Below are positions 33,319 to 41,551 of a DNA stretch of 64,000 nt, in pieces. The notes beneath the pieces were generated by a model, which was not told where the DNA came from, did not search any database, and saw only the letters and a list, made by a program, of their open reading frames with translations. Made by a program: the position numbers and the translations under genes. The DNA comes from Lepidodermella squamata. Its lineage: Eukaryota; Gastrotricha. The stretch's first letter is position 1. Every line of letters begins with the position of its first letter. The stretch lies in the NCBI GenBank assembly GCA_047495785.1, contig JBLDXI010000035.1, forward strand, positions 1 through 64,000, given 5' to 3'.

Positions 33319-34812
33319 ATGCTGCGTCGATCCGCAATGCGATTTGGCGATGCGCTTCGCCTCACATCGGTGTCTTCCCGAAACTCCAGCAAAATGGCGG
33401 CTGCACCTTTATACCAATTCACGGAAGAGGAAGAGATGCTGAAATCGACTGTTAAGAAACTAGCTGACGACGTTATCCGCCCTAGAGTCAGTCAAATGGA
33501 TGAAGCTTCGCAAATGGATAAGTCAGTAATAAAAGCCATGTTTGATAGTGGGGTGAGTTTCTGTTGATCGTCGAACACCTGATTTGACCTGCTTCTTGAT
33601 TCAGTTGATGGGTATTGAGATACCAACTGAGTATGGAGGTTCAAACGCTGGCTTCTTCGCTTCAATTCTTGCGATCGAAGAACTAGCTAAGGTTGACCCG
33701 GCAGTTACCGTTATGCTGGACGTTCAAAACACCCTGGTCAACAATGGTTTCTTCAAATGGGCCTCTGATGACCAGAAAAAGCGTTATCTACCTAAACTAG
33801 CCAAAGACACAGTTGGCTGCTTTTGTTTATCCGAAGCTTCATCCGGATCAGATGCTTTCGCCATGAAGACACGGGCAACTCGTGAAGGCGATCATTACAT
33901 CATTAACGGAACTAAATTATGGATTTCAAATGTAATAACATGGCTCGAAAGACTGATTTCTCAACGAAATAAGTTTGATTTTAGGCTGAACATGCGGGAT
34001 TGTTCTTGGTTTTCGCCAACGCCAAACCCGAAGATAAACACCGTGGAATCACCTGTTTCTTGGTTGAACGGTCTTTCCCTGGCGTAACTGTGAGTTCACA
34101 GTCATGTTTTCTTTGAAAAAAACAATTTATCGCTTTCTAGATCGGGAAAAAGGAAGATAAACTCGGCATCCGAGCTTCAAGCACGTGCCCCGTCATTTTG
34201 GACAACGTCAAAGTTCCAGCTGAAAATATTATCGGCAAATTTGGCCGCGGCTATAAATACGCAATTGAAATTTTGAACGAAGGCCGCATCGGCATTGCCG
34301 CTCAAATGGTCGGCCTCGCCCAGGGTGCCTTCGACCTCGCTGTTTCTTACACGAAGGACCGCAAGCAATTCGGCAAGGCGCTGATCGAATTTCAGGCCAT
34401 GCAGCATCAAATGGCTGATGTGGCGATGCAAATTGAAGCAGCGCGGTTGTTGGTCTACAACGCGGCGAGGACGAAACAAGCGGCGGAGGCGGCTGGCGAC
34501 TTCTCGGGTGAAAGCTATATTTACAAGGTAAACAGGAAATTTCGGTATAATTTGAATGAAATTTAATTTTGACATAAATTTCTTGAGGCTGCGATGGCCA
34601 AGTTGTTCTCGAGCCAAGTCGCGCAGATGACGACTTCGAAAGTCATCGACTGGATGGGCGGTGTTGGGTTCGTGAAGGCGACGGGTGGCGCCGGACTGGC
34701 GGCGGAGAAGTTCTACCGCGACTCGAAGATCGGCACCATCTACGAAGGCACGAGCAATATTCAGCTCAACACCATCGCCAAGTTCATCGCCGAGGGAAAA
34801 ATCGGCGGTTAA
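33319..34812 (+). CDS. Short/branched-chain acyl-CoA dehydrogenase, mitochondrial
   Basis: FAD enzyme that makes the 2,3-double bond in 2-methyl-branched or short acyl-CoAs during isoleucine and fatty-acid oxidation. Five exons (33319-33552, 33605-33931, 33985-34083, 34141-34527, 34588-34812), all phase 0, give 423 aa (human ACADSB 432). The Arg/Ser-rich first ~28 residues look like a mitochondrial targeting signal. FAD/substrate motifs [16 protein letters not shown] and KLWISNAEHAG are intact. The C-terminal [10 protein letters not shown] contains the catalytic base Glu at about residue 402. Introns are 52-60 nt. Exon 1 ends at a GGG|GTGAG donor. A plus-strand AATAAA follows 11 bp after the stop. 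Confidence 0.92.
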
Positions 34813-35260
34813 TAATGCGAAAAAATAAACCAAAATAAGCACAAGTGACTTGAACTTTTAGGCGTTGTGTTTGTTTCTCTAAAGCCCTTCAACTCTCAGT
34901 GCTTCGGCGATTGATTTAATCAATAAATTTATTTGAGTTCACGATCTGATTGAATAAAGAAATAAACATGGTATTGTCTAGAATTACTTTGTCGTGTAAG
35001 TCACGAAAAAGAGGCAAGGCTGAAATGAAAAGCTGTGTTTTATCTTTGGCTGATTGGATTGACATTCCTGATTTATTTAACCACAGCAGTATTTCGCAAA
35101 CCCGAGGGCTTCATTGGTTTACTTTTCTCGTCTTGCCACTGATTCTATTTTGCTGTTAATCACGTTAGTTATTAGTTTCGAGCAACCAAGGATCACAACT
35201 CGCAAATATAGAAAGGATAAGAAAGCCCAGAACGAACGAAATGGTTCTGAGTGACTGGAC
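34813..35260. other. Intergenic region
   Basis: 3' flank of the acyl-CoA dehydrogenase; no further gene seen. Confidence 0.4.
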
Positions 35261-35923
35261 GCTTCATTGACAACGACGCGTTCAAAGTACCGTCAAACCA
35301 ACTTTGCCACTTTTCCATGGGGCGATGGGGCGATTTTCGCATCGCCAAATCTCAGAGGTATCAAGATAAAGACCCCTCGAGTGGGATACCTTTGGAAAGC
35401 CCAAGAAAAGACCAACTGAAATGCCTTGAACATACTTCAGCCCTTCACAATACCTGGTGATTAAGCGCAGGTGGAGTTGAGCGAAAAAAATACAGCTTTC
35501 GGCAGAATTTAGATGACTCGACCAGATGTGATCAAAATGAAATAACCTTATCATTTTGGAGCAGCCCCCGACACAAGCTATCTAGCGGTACCCCACTTGA
35601 GAGATATCCGCCTTTCCACCCGCGGTTTGAGTTAGGGCAAAGTCTGCCCATCTGCCCAACCGTGCCCAGGTGACTTTGCCACCCTTCCACGTCAGATAAA
35701 GTTAAATACGGCTCAAACAGTTCCACAACGTATATAATTAAATTCGCCATCATCAGGGCTTTTCGTTGACATCCTACTTTGACATGCATCATGCCTGAGA
35801 AAATGGCTTCGTGTGTGATCTAAACTCGATCGCAAAAACCTATGGCAATGTCATCCCAGTGGCTTAAGTCGCCCCGTTTGAAGTTATGTCAAATGCGGCA
35901 TCGATGCGCATCGACGTATCACA

Positions 35924-35996
35924 GCCCGGTTAGCTCAGTCGGTAGAGCATGGGACTCTTAATCCCAGGGTCGTGGGTTCGAGCCCCACATCGGGCG
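35924..35996 (+). tRNA. tRNA-Lys (CTT), array copy 3
   Basis: Same cloverleaf as 993-1065 and intact. Confidence 0.95.
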
Positions 35997-36090
35997 ATTC
36001 TTTTGCTCAAGTGTGAAATAATGTATCGACTATTTATAGTACTGATCATCGCGCGATTAAATGCCTTCACCAGCACGCTTTGCATGTAGC

Positions 36091-36163
36091 GGTTCGGTGG
36101 TGTAGTGGTTATCACATCTGCCTAACACGCAGAAGGTCGCCGGTTCAATCCCGGCCCGAATCA
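36091..36163 (+). tRNA. tRNA-Val (AAC), array copy 3
   Basis: Same cloverleaf as 1157-1229 and intact. Confidence 0.95.
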
Positions 36164-36261
36164 GCTGTAAGCTTTTTGGCTATACAAAAAGCTAGCTTTT
36201 AACTGTCAATAAATTCAAAAAAATTGAACCGCCTGCCACTGTCTCGAGTTCAATGTGACTC

Positions 36262-36333
36262 TGCCACGGCCTGGAGTCGAACCAGGGTCACCTCGGCCAC
36301 AACGAGGAATACTAACCACTATACTACCGTGGC
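36262..36333 (-). tRNA. tRNA-His (GTG), array copy 3
   Basis: Same cloverleaf as 1328-1399 and intact. Confidence 0.95.
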
Positions 36334-36435
36334 TGATTTCGCGGTTAAGCACACAATTTGACAGCGGCCTATCAACGTCTATCATCTGGTCTTGTTAAAA
36401 TTCAGGCAGCGCTGACAGATGGCTTACCTGGAGAA

Positions 36436-36494
36436 GACGCGGTGGCCGAGTGGTTAAGGCGATGGACTGCTAATCCATTGGGCTCTGCCCGCGA
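36436..36494 (+). pseudogene. tRNA-Ser (GCT), truncated in variable arm
   Basis: The acceptor 5' strand, D arm, anticodon arm (GCT) and part of the variable arm are intact, then the sequence switches at gcccgcga|ctttcag to unrelated DNA. The T arm and 3' acceptor strand are missing, so this cannot fold. Confidence 0.9.
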
Positions 36495-36630
36495 CTTTCA
36501 GGGTTCAAACACAGTTCAGGCTTTGTCGGCACCAATTATTCAGAGTTATAGATTTCAGACCTGATTTTCCTCCTAATTCCTGGTCGGTGATCGGAAATGC
36601 CTCACCGTTAGTAAATACATTGACATCCAT

Positions 36631-37082
36631 GTATATGTCGTACCGTGAAAGGCGATTTCTCCCAATTGCCAATTGAGGTATCTCAATGAGCAATCCGAAT
36701 CGTTCCCGACTTCATTTTCAGTTATTTTAAGAAGTTTTAAGAATATGGAAACCAAACAACGTTGCAGAATCGCCCTTCGCCTATCCAGCAGATACCATTT
36801 TCCCTAATATGGAAGTATGGTATCTGCGTGTTTTATGAGTTTTTAAAAAGTTGGCGGATTTTCGCTGTAACTGTTATTGGGCCTCCTCGGCCCATCTAAA
36901 CTCTTTAGTAGTCTGTTAGCAGACCAATCGATAGGGCTATTCGGGCTCTCTGATATGTGCTAGGTTTTTATTCAATAACCTGAAGACTGGTGTAAACAAA
37001 AGAAGGAAAGCAATTTTCAGATTGCTCATTAAGATACCTCAATCGGCAATTGGGAGGATTGCGATACGACATATATACAATT
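36631..37082. repeat. Foldback (MITE-like) element
   Basis: Inverted repeats 36631-36698 and 37020-37082, about 65 bp each and roughly 85% alike. They centre on tcccaattgcc..attgaggtatct and atatatgtcgta. The interior of ~320 bp has no gene. It lies between the broken tRNA-Ser and the oxygenase gene. Confidence 0.7.
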
Positions 37083-37154
37083 AAACGATAAATTGAAGTT
37101 TTATTTCTTAACGACGATATTCATGAAATGAAAATCGGTTATAGGTAATTGTAA

Positions 37155-38093
37155 TCACTTGTAGGTGTTAGCGTATTTGGACATTAAATATTCGCCTGAT
37201 ACCACAGGTGGATACTTGGCAGGGTTGTCGCTTGATTGGCAAGTTGGCAAGCAATCAACAACCGTGTCGAAATTTGGCTCGAAGAAAAACGGAATCGAGT
37301 AGCGTTCCGACTCGGAAATGTTGACAACTCGATGTACGGTGCTCTTGTACATACAATTCGTCCAACGTTCCAACATGTCGCCGATATTGATGACAAAACC
37401 GTGGCCTATTTCATCGAATGGCTGAACAGTGGTCCATTCGCTCGTGTTCTGCTTCCAGACTTGCAGACCAGGCACGGTATCTGTAGCCAGCATGGTAAGC
37501 ATACCGTAGTCAGAGTGGGCTCCAGCGCCGAAAATGCCCTTTTCTGGTTCTGATTTGTCGGCGGAGTAATGGAGCAGCCGGGCAAGTTCAACAGGTTTTG
37601 TGAAGAACTTGTCGAAGAAGGATTCTTCTAGCCCTAGCGATAACGCGAACAGACGAATCAGACGATGGCCAAGTCGGCTAACCTCATCAAAGTATTCGAT
37701 CAGCGTCTGGCGAAATTCAGGAATCAGGCTCTCACCAGGCCAGATGTTAGGGTTGAAAAAATCAGCTTTCGGAGCACCTTCCGGTAGCTCTTTGCCGATT
37801 GAAAAAGTCTCTTTCAGATCGCCTTTTTTCTGCACTTTCGGATCCAGAGTTTCAGATTGAAAGGTGCCATAACCTCTGTCGTTGAGGCCTTCCTTTCGAA
37901 GAGTCAATTTTTGATCGTCGGAAAGTTGGAATAACGCTTTGGAGACTTTAAATGTCTTTTTGACCAAGTCTTTCGAAATGCCAGTGTTGATGACGAAGAA
38001 GAAGCCTTCAACGGTGCACGCAGTGTGGATAGCTTTGGCGATGGTATCGTTGTCAAGACTGAGGTCGATGACTGCAATGCCACGATCTTCCAT
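37155..38093 (-). CDS. 2-oxoglutarate/Fe(II) oxygenase, isopenicillin-N-synthase-like, intronless
   Basis: 312-aa member of the non-haem iron dioxygenase superfamily (DIOX_N plus 2OG-FeII_Oxy). It would use O2 and 2-oxoglutarate to oxidise a small molecule; the substrate is unknown. The N-terminal DIOX_N half has VEGFFFVINTGIS and DRGYGTF. The catalytic core has GAHSDYGML (His about 193, Asp about 195), distal His about 254 in STVHRVVN, and the 2-oxoglutarate-binding R-x-S as RYSIP (Arg about 264). All iron and cofactor ligands are present. It is one exon, whereas most genes here have introns, and it sits in a gap of a split tRNA array. The family is common in fungi, plants and bacteria, so transfer or retrocopying is possible. 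A TGATAA site lies at 38214-38219, about 120 bp upstream. Confidence 0.88.
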   Translation of the reverse strand: MEDRGIAVIDLSLDNDTIAKAIHTACTVEGFFFVINTGISKDLVKKTFKVSKALFQLSDDQKLTLRKEGLNDRGYGTFQSETLDPKVQKKGDLKETFSIGKELPEGAPKADFFNPNIWPGESLIPEFRQTLIEYFDEVSRLGHRLIRLFALSLGLEESFFDKFFTKPVELARLLHYSADKSEPEKGIFGAGAHSDYGMLTMLATDTVPGLQVWKQNTSEWTTVQPFDEIGHGFVINIGDMLERWTNCMYKSTVHRVVNISESERYSIPFFFEPNFDTVVDCLPTCQSSDNPAKYPPVVSGEYLMSKYANTYK

Positions 38094-38687
38094 TTTTCTA
38101 TACAGAGAACAAAAGTAATTTTGGTATGGAATTTAAAGGCTGATACTGAAAATTAATGAAAGCATTAGGACCCAAAAACAGGCGCGAGATAAGAGTTGAT
38201 ATTGCAACTTGATTGATAACTCTGTGGTCACACATGTTCTAAGGATTTTTATTGTAAACAAATAGAATGAAAACACCGACAGAGATATCAGTAAACTTGT
38301 CAAATGCGAGGTATATAGGGTGTGTATCCGCGGCTAATTCGTTCCCTCTCTTATCTTCCTTCTTCCTCCTCTTCCTTAGAAAGAAAGAGAATAAAGCTGA
38401 GAAAAAACTAGCGCTAGGAACCATTATCGTCAGCGTCTTTCGCCGTCTTTAGAGTGCCGAAGTACGGGGTCGAAATGGCGAGTATTGGTACCAAGGTGCA
38501 TCAAAAGGGCACGACACATGACATCAAATTGAGCATAGACGTGGCTCATTGCGGCTGATCGACTCTTATCAGCTAAGTTACGTAATCGCAAGCTTTTTGT
38601 GGGGAGATCAGTGTGAATTTAGATGATCAGTTGAGCTGACGCTAATTTTTCTGGCTTAGAATTCAAAATGTAAACAACAATTAAAAA
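38094..38687. other. Upstream region of oxygenase gene
   Basis: Contains the TGATAA site noted above and a pyrimidine run (tcttccttcttcctcctctt) similar to one at 24545-24600. No gene seen. Confidence 0.4.
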
Positions 38688-38703
38688 ATGTGACTTGCGC
38701 AGT

Positions 38704-38774
38704 TGCATCGGCCGGGAATCGAACCCGGGCCTCCCGCGTGGCAGGCGAGAATTCTACCACTGAACCACCGATGC
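38704..38774 (-). tRNA. tRNA-Gly (GCC), array copy 3
   Basis: Intact, identical to 1831-1901. Confidence 0.95.
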
Positions 38775-38866
38775 GCTGCTTGATGCCTAGCTCATGGGTG
38801 TCGTGTCGAAGCGTTCACATCGTCATAATGGCGAACCCCAAATGCGGGCGAACGCCAAAAACTAAG

Positions 38867-38948
38867 CGTCGCCAGTAGGATTCGAACCTACGCGCGGAAA
38901 CCGCATCTGATTTCGAGTCAGACCCCTTAACCACTCGGGCATAGCGAC
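38867..38948 (-). tRNA. tRNA-Ser (CGA), array copy 3
   Basis: Intact, identical to 1994-2075. Confidence 0.95.
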
Positions 38949-39188
38949 TGTTCTAAGGTACAAGACAACGCCTTTGGATGCATATCGCAAAATATGATGA
39001 GCCACGTCTCCGCAGCAGTATTTTTGAATTGAGTCAAAAGCCTTGTCGGATTTTGATGCACATGAGTGGCTGGTATCATTTGATTATTCGTGAAGATCAC
39101 CAAAATAGGTTTTTCTAATGCGTTTAATGCTTTTTCTAATGCGTTAAATTGCCTGAAACATGCGGAAACTGCATTCAAAAAAATCTAT

Positions 39189-39261
39189 CGAGGCTGCCAG
39201 GAGTCGAACCTGGAATCTTCTGATCCGTAGTCAGACGCGTTATCCATTGCGCCACAACCCC
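39189..39261 (-). tRNA. tRNA-Arg (ACG)
   Basis: Anticodon loop ctACGga with acceptor ggggttg/cagcctc (G-T pairs allowed) and T arm ccaggttcgactcctgg. It is the only complete, canonical tRNA-Arg in the window. Confidence 0.9.
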
Positions 39262-39590
39262 TCTATGACGCCATTGTATTGTCACTCCGATATCAGCGCA
39301 CATATCATCTGAATTGATGGTAAAAATTTGTTAAAAAATGAGACACACAACACGTCACGAAAAAATGTGGTGTGACGTGTGACTATTAAGTACGAAAAAG
39401 AACCTGCGATTAATTTAAAAATTTCCAAGATGTTTAGACGAAGATCTGCGAGGCCATACCCAAACTTAGGGCTAAAAACATCTTCCTCAGGCGCATGCGT
39501 GAACTCCAGGCGGGAGCGGGCCAAATAACCAATCTATGCAGCGAGGCGTCTCTGTCAAGCTGTGCCCTGATGAATAACGTCAAACGTTAG

Positions 39591-39710
39591 AGACCTCGTC
39601 GCCTCGTCGACATTACGAACAACACCAGCAGCTTCTATTACGACCACCGCAACGGCGATGTCTACCTGGACAACAAGCCACCCAAGTTCGTCTCTCGACA
39701 TCCTAATTAA
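39591..39710 (+). pseudogene. Short unrecognised coding-like remnant
   Basis: A GC-rich open stretch of 39 codons (SFYYDHRNGDVYLDNKPPKF) bounded by stops and without a start. Its composition differs from the surrounding AT-rich DNA. It may be the end of a decayed gene or retroelement; no family recognised. Confidence 0.3.
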
Positions 39711-40056
39711 GCTGAGTCGGCCTGGCGGCCTTTGACAGTGACGGGGAAACCCGTTTTTTCACGCGCACTCATATCCTCCTTGACGTTCGTATGGAACGAC
39801 GGAACTCGCCCCACGACAACGGGGAGTTACCCCGTCACAATTATGCTACGAGAAACGAAAAAAATATAAAAAGTTAGAAGCACAGCGGGTTTTCTTCCCT
39901 CGGCTTCAAAACAAGCAATTGCACCGGCACCGGCAGCAGTTGAACAATCAAACAAACTCGAGCAATTTTCTGATGCGTGAGTTGATAAACATCATCAGGG
40001 TAGAATATTATTTCATTTCACTATGTAATTGAGTTCCTTTTTAACTGTATAGTAAA
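39711..40056. promoter_or_regulatory. Upstream region of hydroxysteroid dehydrogenase
   Basis: Contains a TGATAA GATA-type motif at 39983-39988, 69 bp before the ATG, and a TATA-like aaaatataaaaa near 39860. In nematodes TGATAA near a start is typical of intestinal genes; whether it is used here is inferred. Confidence 0.4.
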
Positions 40057-40998
40057 ATGGACGCATTTCACATCATCGGCTTACTTTTCTCAGCTTATTA
40101 CTTGATCAAAGCATTCTTGCGAATTCGGCGATTCTTCATCGGCCATTACTCCGCTTCAACAGTCAATTTCTCTCAGATTGGCACAGCTGTTATTACAGGC
40201 GCTTCAGATGGTATAGGGAAAGCCTATGCCTTCGAATTGGCTCGCCTCGGCGCGAAACGGATTGTCCTAATCGGCCGAAATCTCGATAAATTGAACTCAG
40301 TCGCTGAAGACATGAAATCACAGTATCCTAAAGTTTCGTTGGCAACCCTGCTGGCTAATTTTGAACAAGCTGATATCTATGATCATATTGAGGATGAGCT
40401 AAAAGACTTCGACGATATCGATATGCTTGTCAATAACGTCGGCGCTGCAATTGATGTTCAAAAGAAGCTGCATGAAATGTCACGCGATACCTGCTTGCAA
40501 TCAATTAACATAAACGCGACATCAACCATTCTCATGAGTCATATTGTGATCAACAAAATGCTGGCATATCAAAGGCCGAACCCTATAGTCATCAACATTG
40601 GCTCAGCTTCGGCTCATTTCCCGCCCTACATGACCGTCTACGCGAGTTTGAAAACGTTTGTCGCTCGTTTTACGGAAGGCCTTCGTCTTCAATACCCAGA
40701 GATAACGATTCAGTTGGTGGAACCGTTTTTCGTGCATACGAAAGGAGCTAATTGGCCGAAAGGAACGTGGGTTGTCACGCCGGAGACGTGTGCTCGTGAG
40801 GCTCTGCAAACCCTTGGGCGGCTGGATCAAACGCATGGCGCGGTGAAGCATGATATACAAGGCGGAATGTATTCAAAATTCCCGAATTTTTTGATCGATC
40901 ATCTCGTGAGGAATGGATGGCAGGCTGAGCGGGTCGCATGGTTGACTAACACCGACGCAATGTCCAAAAGCAGGAAGCAGCAAAGGCTAATTGACTGA
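40057..40998 (+). CDS. Very-long-chain 3-oxoacyl-CoA reductase / 17-beta-hydroxysteroid dehydrogenase 12-like (LET-767 family)
   Basis: ER-membrane short-chain dehydrogenase that uses NADPH to reduce 3-oxoacyl-CoA in fatty-acid elongation and acts on steroids in some relatives. 313 aa (family about 310-320), intronless. The N-terminal helix (FHIIGLLFSAYYLIKAFL) is the membrane anchor. The NADP-binding TGASDGIGKAYA motif is near residues 47-58, NNVGA near 130, and catalytic Tyr about 195 and Lys about 199 lie in YASLK, with Ser in NIGSASA. The C-terminus is basic (KSRKQQRLID) and could be an ER-retention-type tail. All motifs are intact. Confidence 0.9.
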   Translation: MDAFHIIGLLFSAYYLIKAFLRIRRFFIGHYSASTVNFSQIGTAVITGASDGIGKAYAFELARLGAKRIVLIGRNLDKLNSVAEDMKSQYPKVSLATLLANFEQADIYDHIEDELKDFDDIDMLVNNVGAAIDVQKKLHEMSRDTCLQSININATSTILMSHIVINKMLAYQRPNPIVINIGSASAHFPPYMTVYASLKTFVARFTEGLRLQYPEITIQLVEPFFVHTKGANWPKGTWVVTPETCAREALQTLGRLDQTHGAVKHDIQGGMYSKFPNFLIDHLVRNGWQAERVAWLTNTDAMSKSRKQQRLID

Positions 40999-41551
40999 AT
41001 ATAATACCTATAAGGTTGAGGGAATGAGTGCTTCAATGACATGGCATCTTGTTATTCCAAGTCTTATCTCTCGCCAAACTGTTAAAGACATTGATTCCAT
41101 GCATGGGGAGTTCGGAATTTCTTGTATTTCAGAGTAAAACAATGTCGTGCTATTATTTGCCGTTTCCAGCCTATTACAGATGTATTCAGTAACATTTTGT
41201 TTAGAATAAGGCGGAGTTGTGGCGCAATGGATAACGCGTCTGACTACGGATCAGAAGATTCCAGGTTAGACTCCTGGCAGCCTCGATGTAATTTTATCAA
41301 TAGCGATTGAAACCAGTCACGCGAGTGTCATAAGTATATGTTTGGAGATTTTATTTACAGAAGCGACAAAAACATTTTCATTGCATTCATTTGATCAAGT
41401 TCCGAAGAATAATTTGTGACTCTATGTTTTCAGCTATCAATCAAACATATCACACGCACACATCAATCAATCAAAATAACAGAAAAATATCAGTCAAAAT
41501 AGGAGAAGATGTTCGCGCATTTTGTTTCGCTTAATGTTACTTCGCCAAAAT
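40999..41551. other. Convergent intergenic spacer
   Basis: Holds the degenerate tRNA-Arg at 41213 and otherwise no recognisable gene. Confidence 0.4.
41213..41285 (+). pseudogene. tRNA-Arg (ACG)-like, degenerate
   Basis: Closely matches 39189-39261 (opposite strand) but has an A opposite C in the acceptor stem, and its T loop reads ggttAga instead of ggttCga. That loses the universally conserved C56 and weakens the B box. It could be a recent pseudogene. Confidence 0.7.

Larger units (their letters stand above)
35261..39261. repeat. Broken third copy of the tRNA array
   Basis: Segments match the left palindrome arm in order: 35261-35288 (like 928-954), 35885-36494 (like 955-1555), then 38688-38985 (like 1811-2110), followed by a tRNA-Arg. 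They are separated by unrelated blocks: 35289-35880 (about 590 bp) and 36495-38687 (2.2 kb, with a foldback repeat and the oxygenase gene). The piece equivalent to 1556-1810, holding the 3' part of tRNA-Ser(GCT) and tRNA-Asp, is gone. The matching parts are slightly diverged from the palindrome (small insertions at about 36018 and 36383). Confidence 0.85.
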
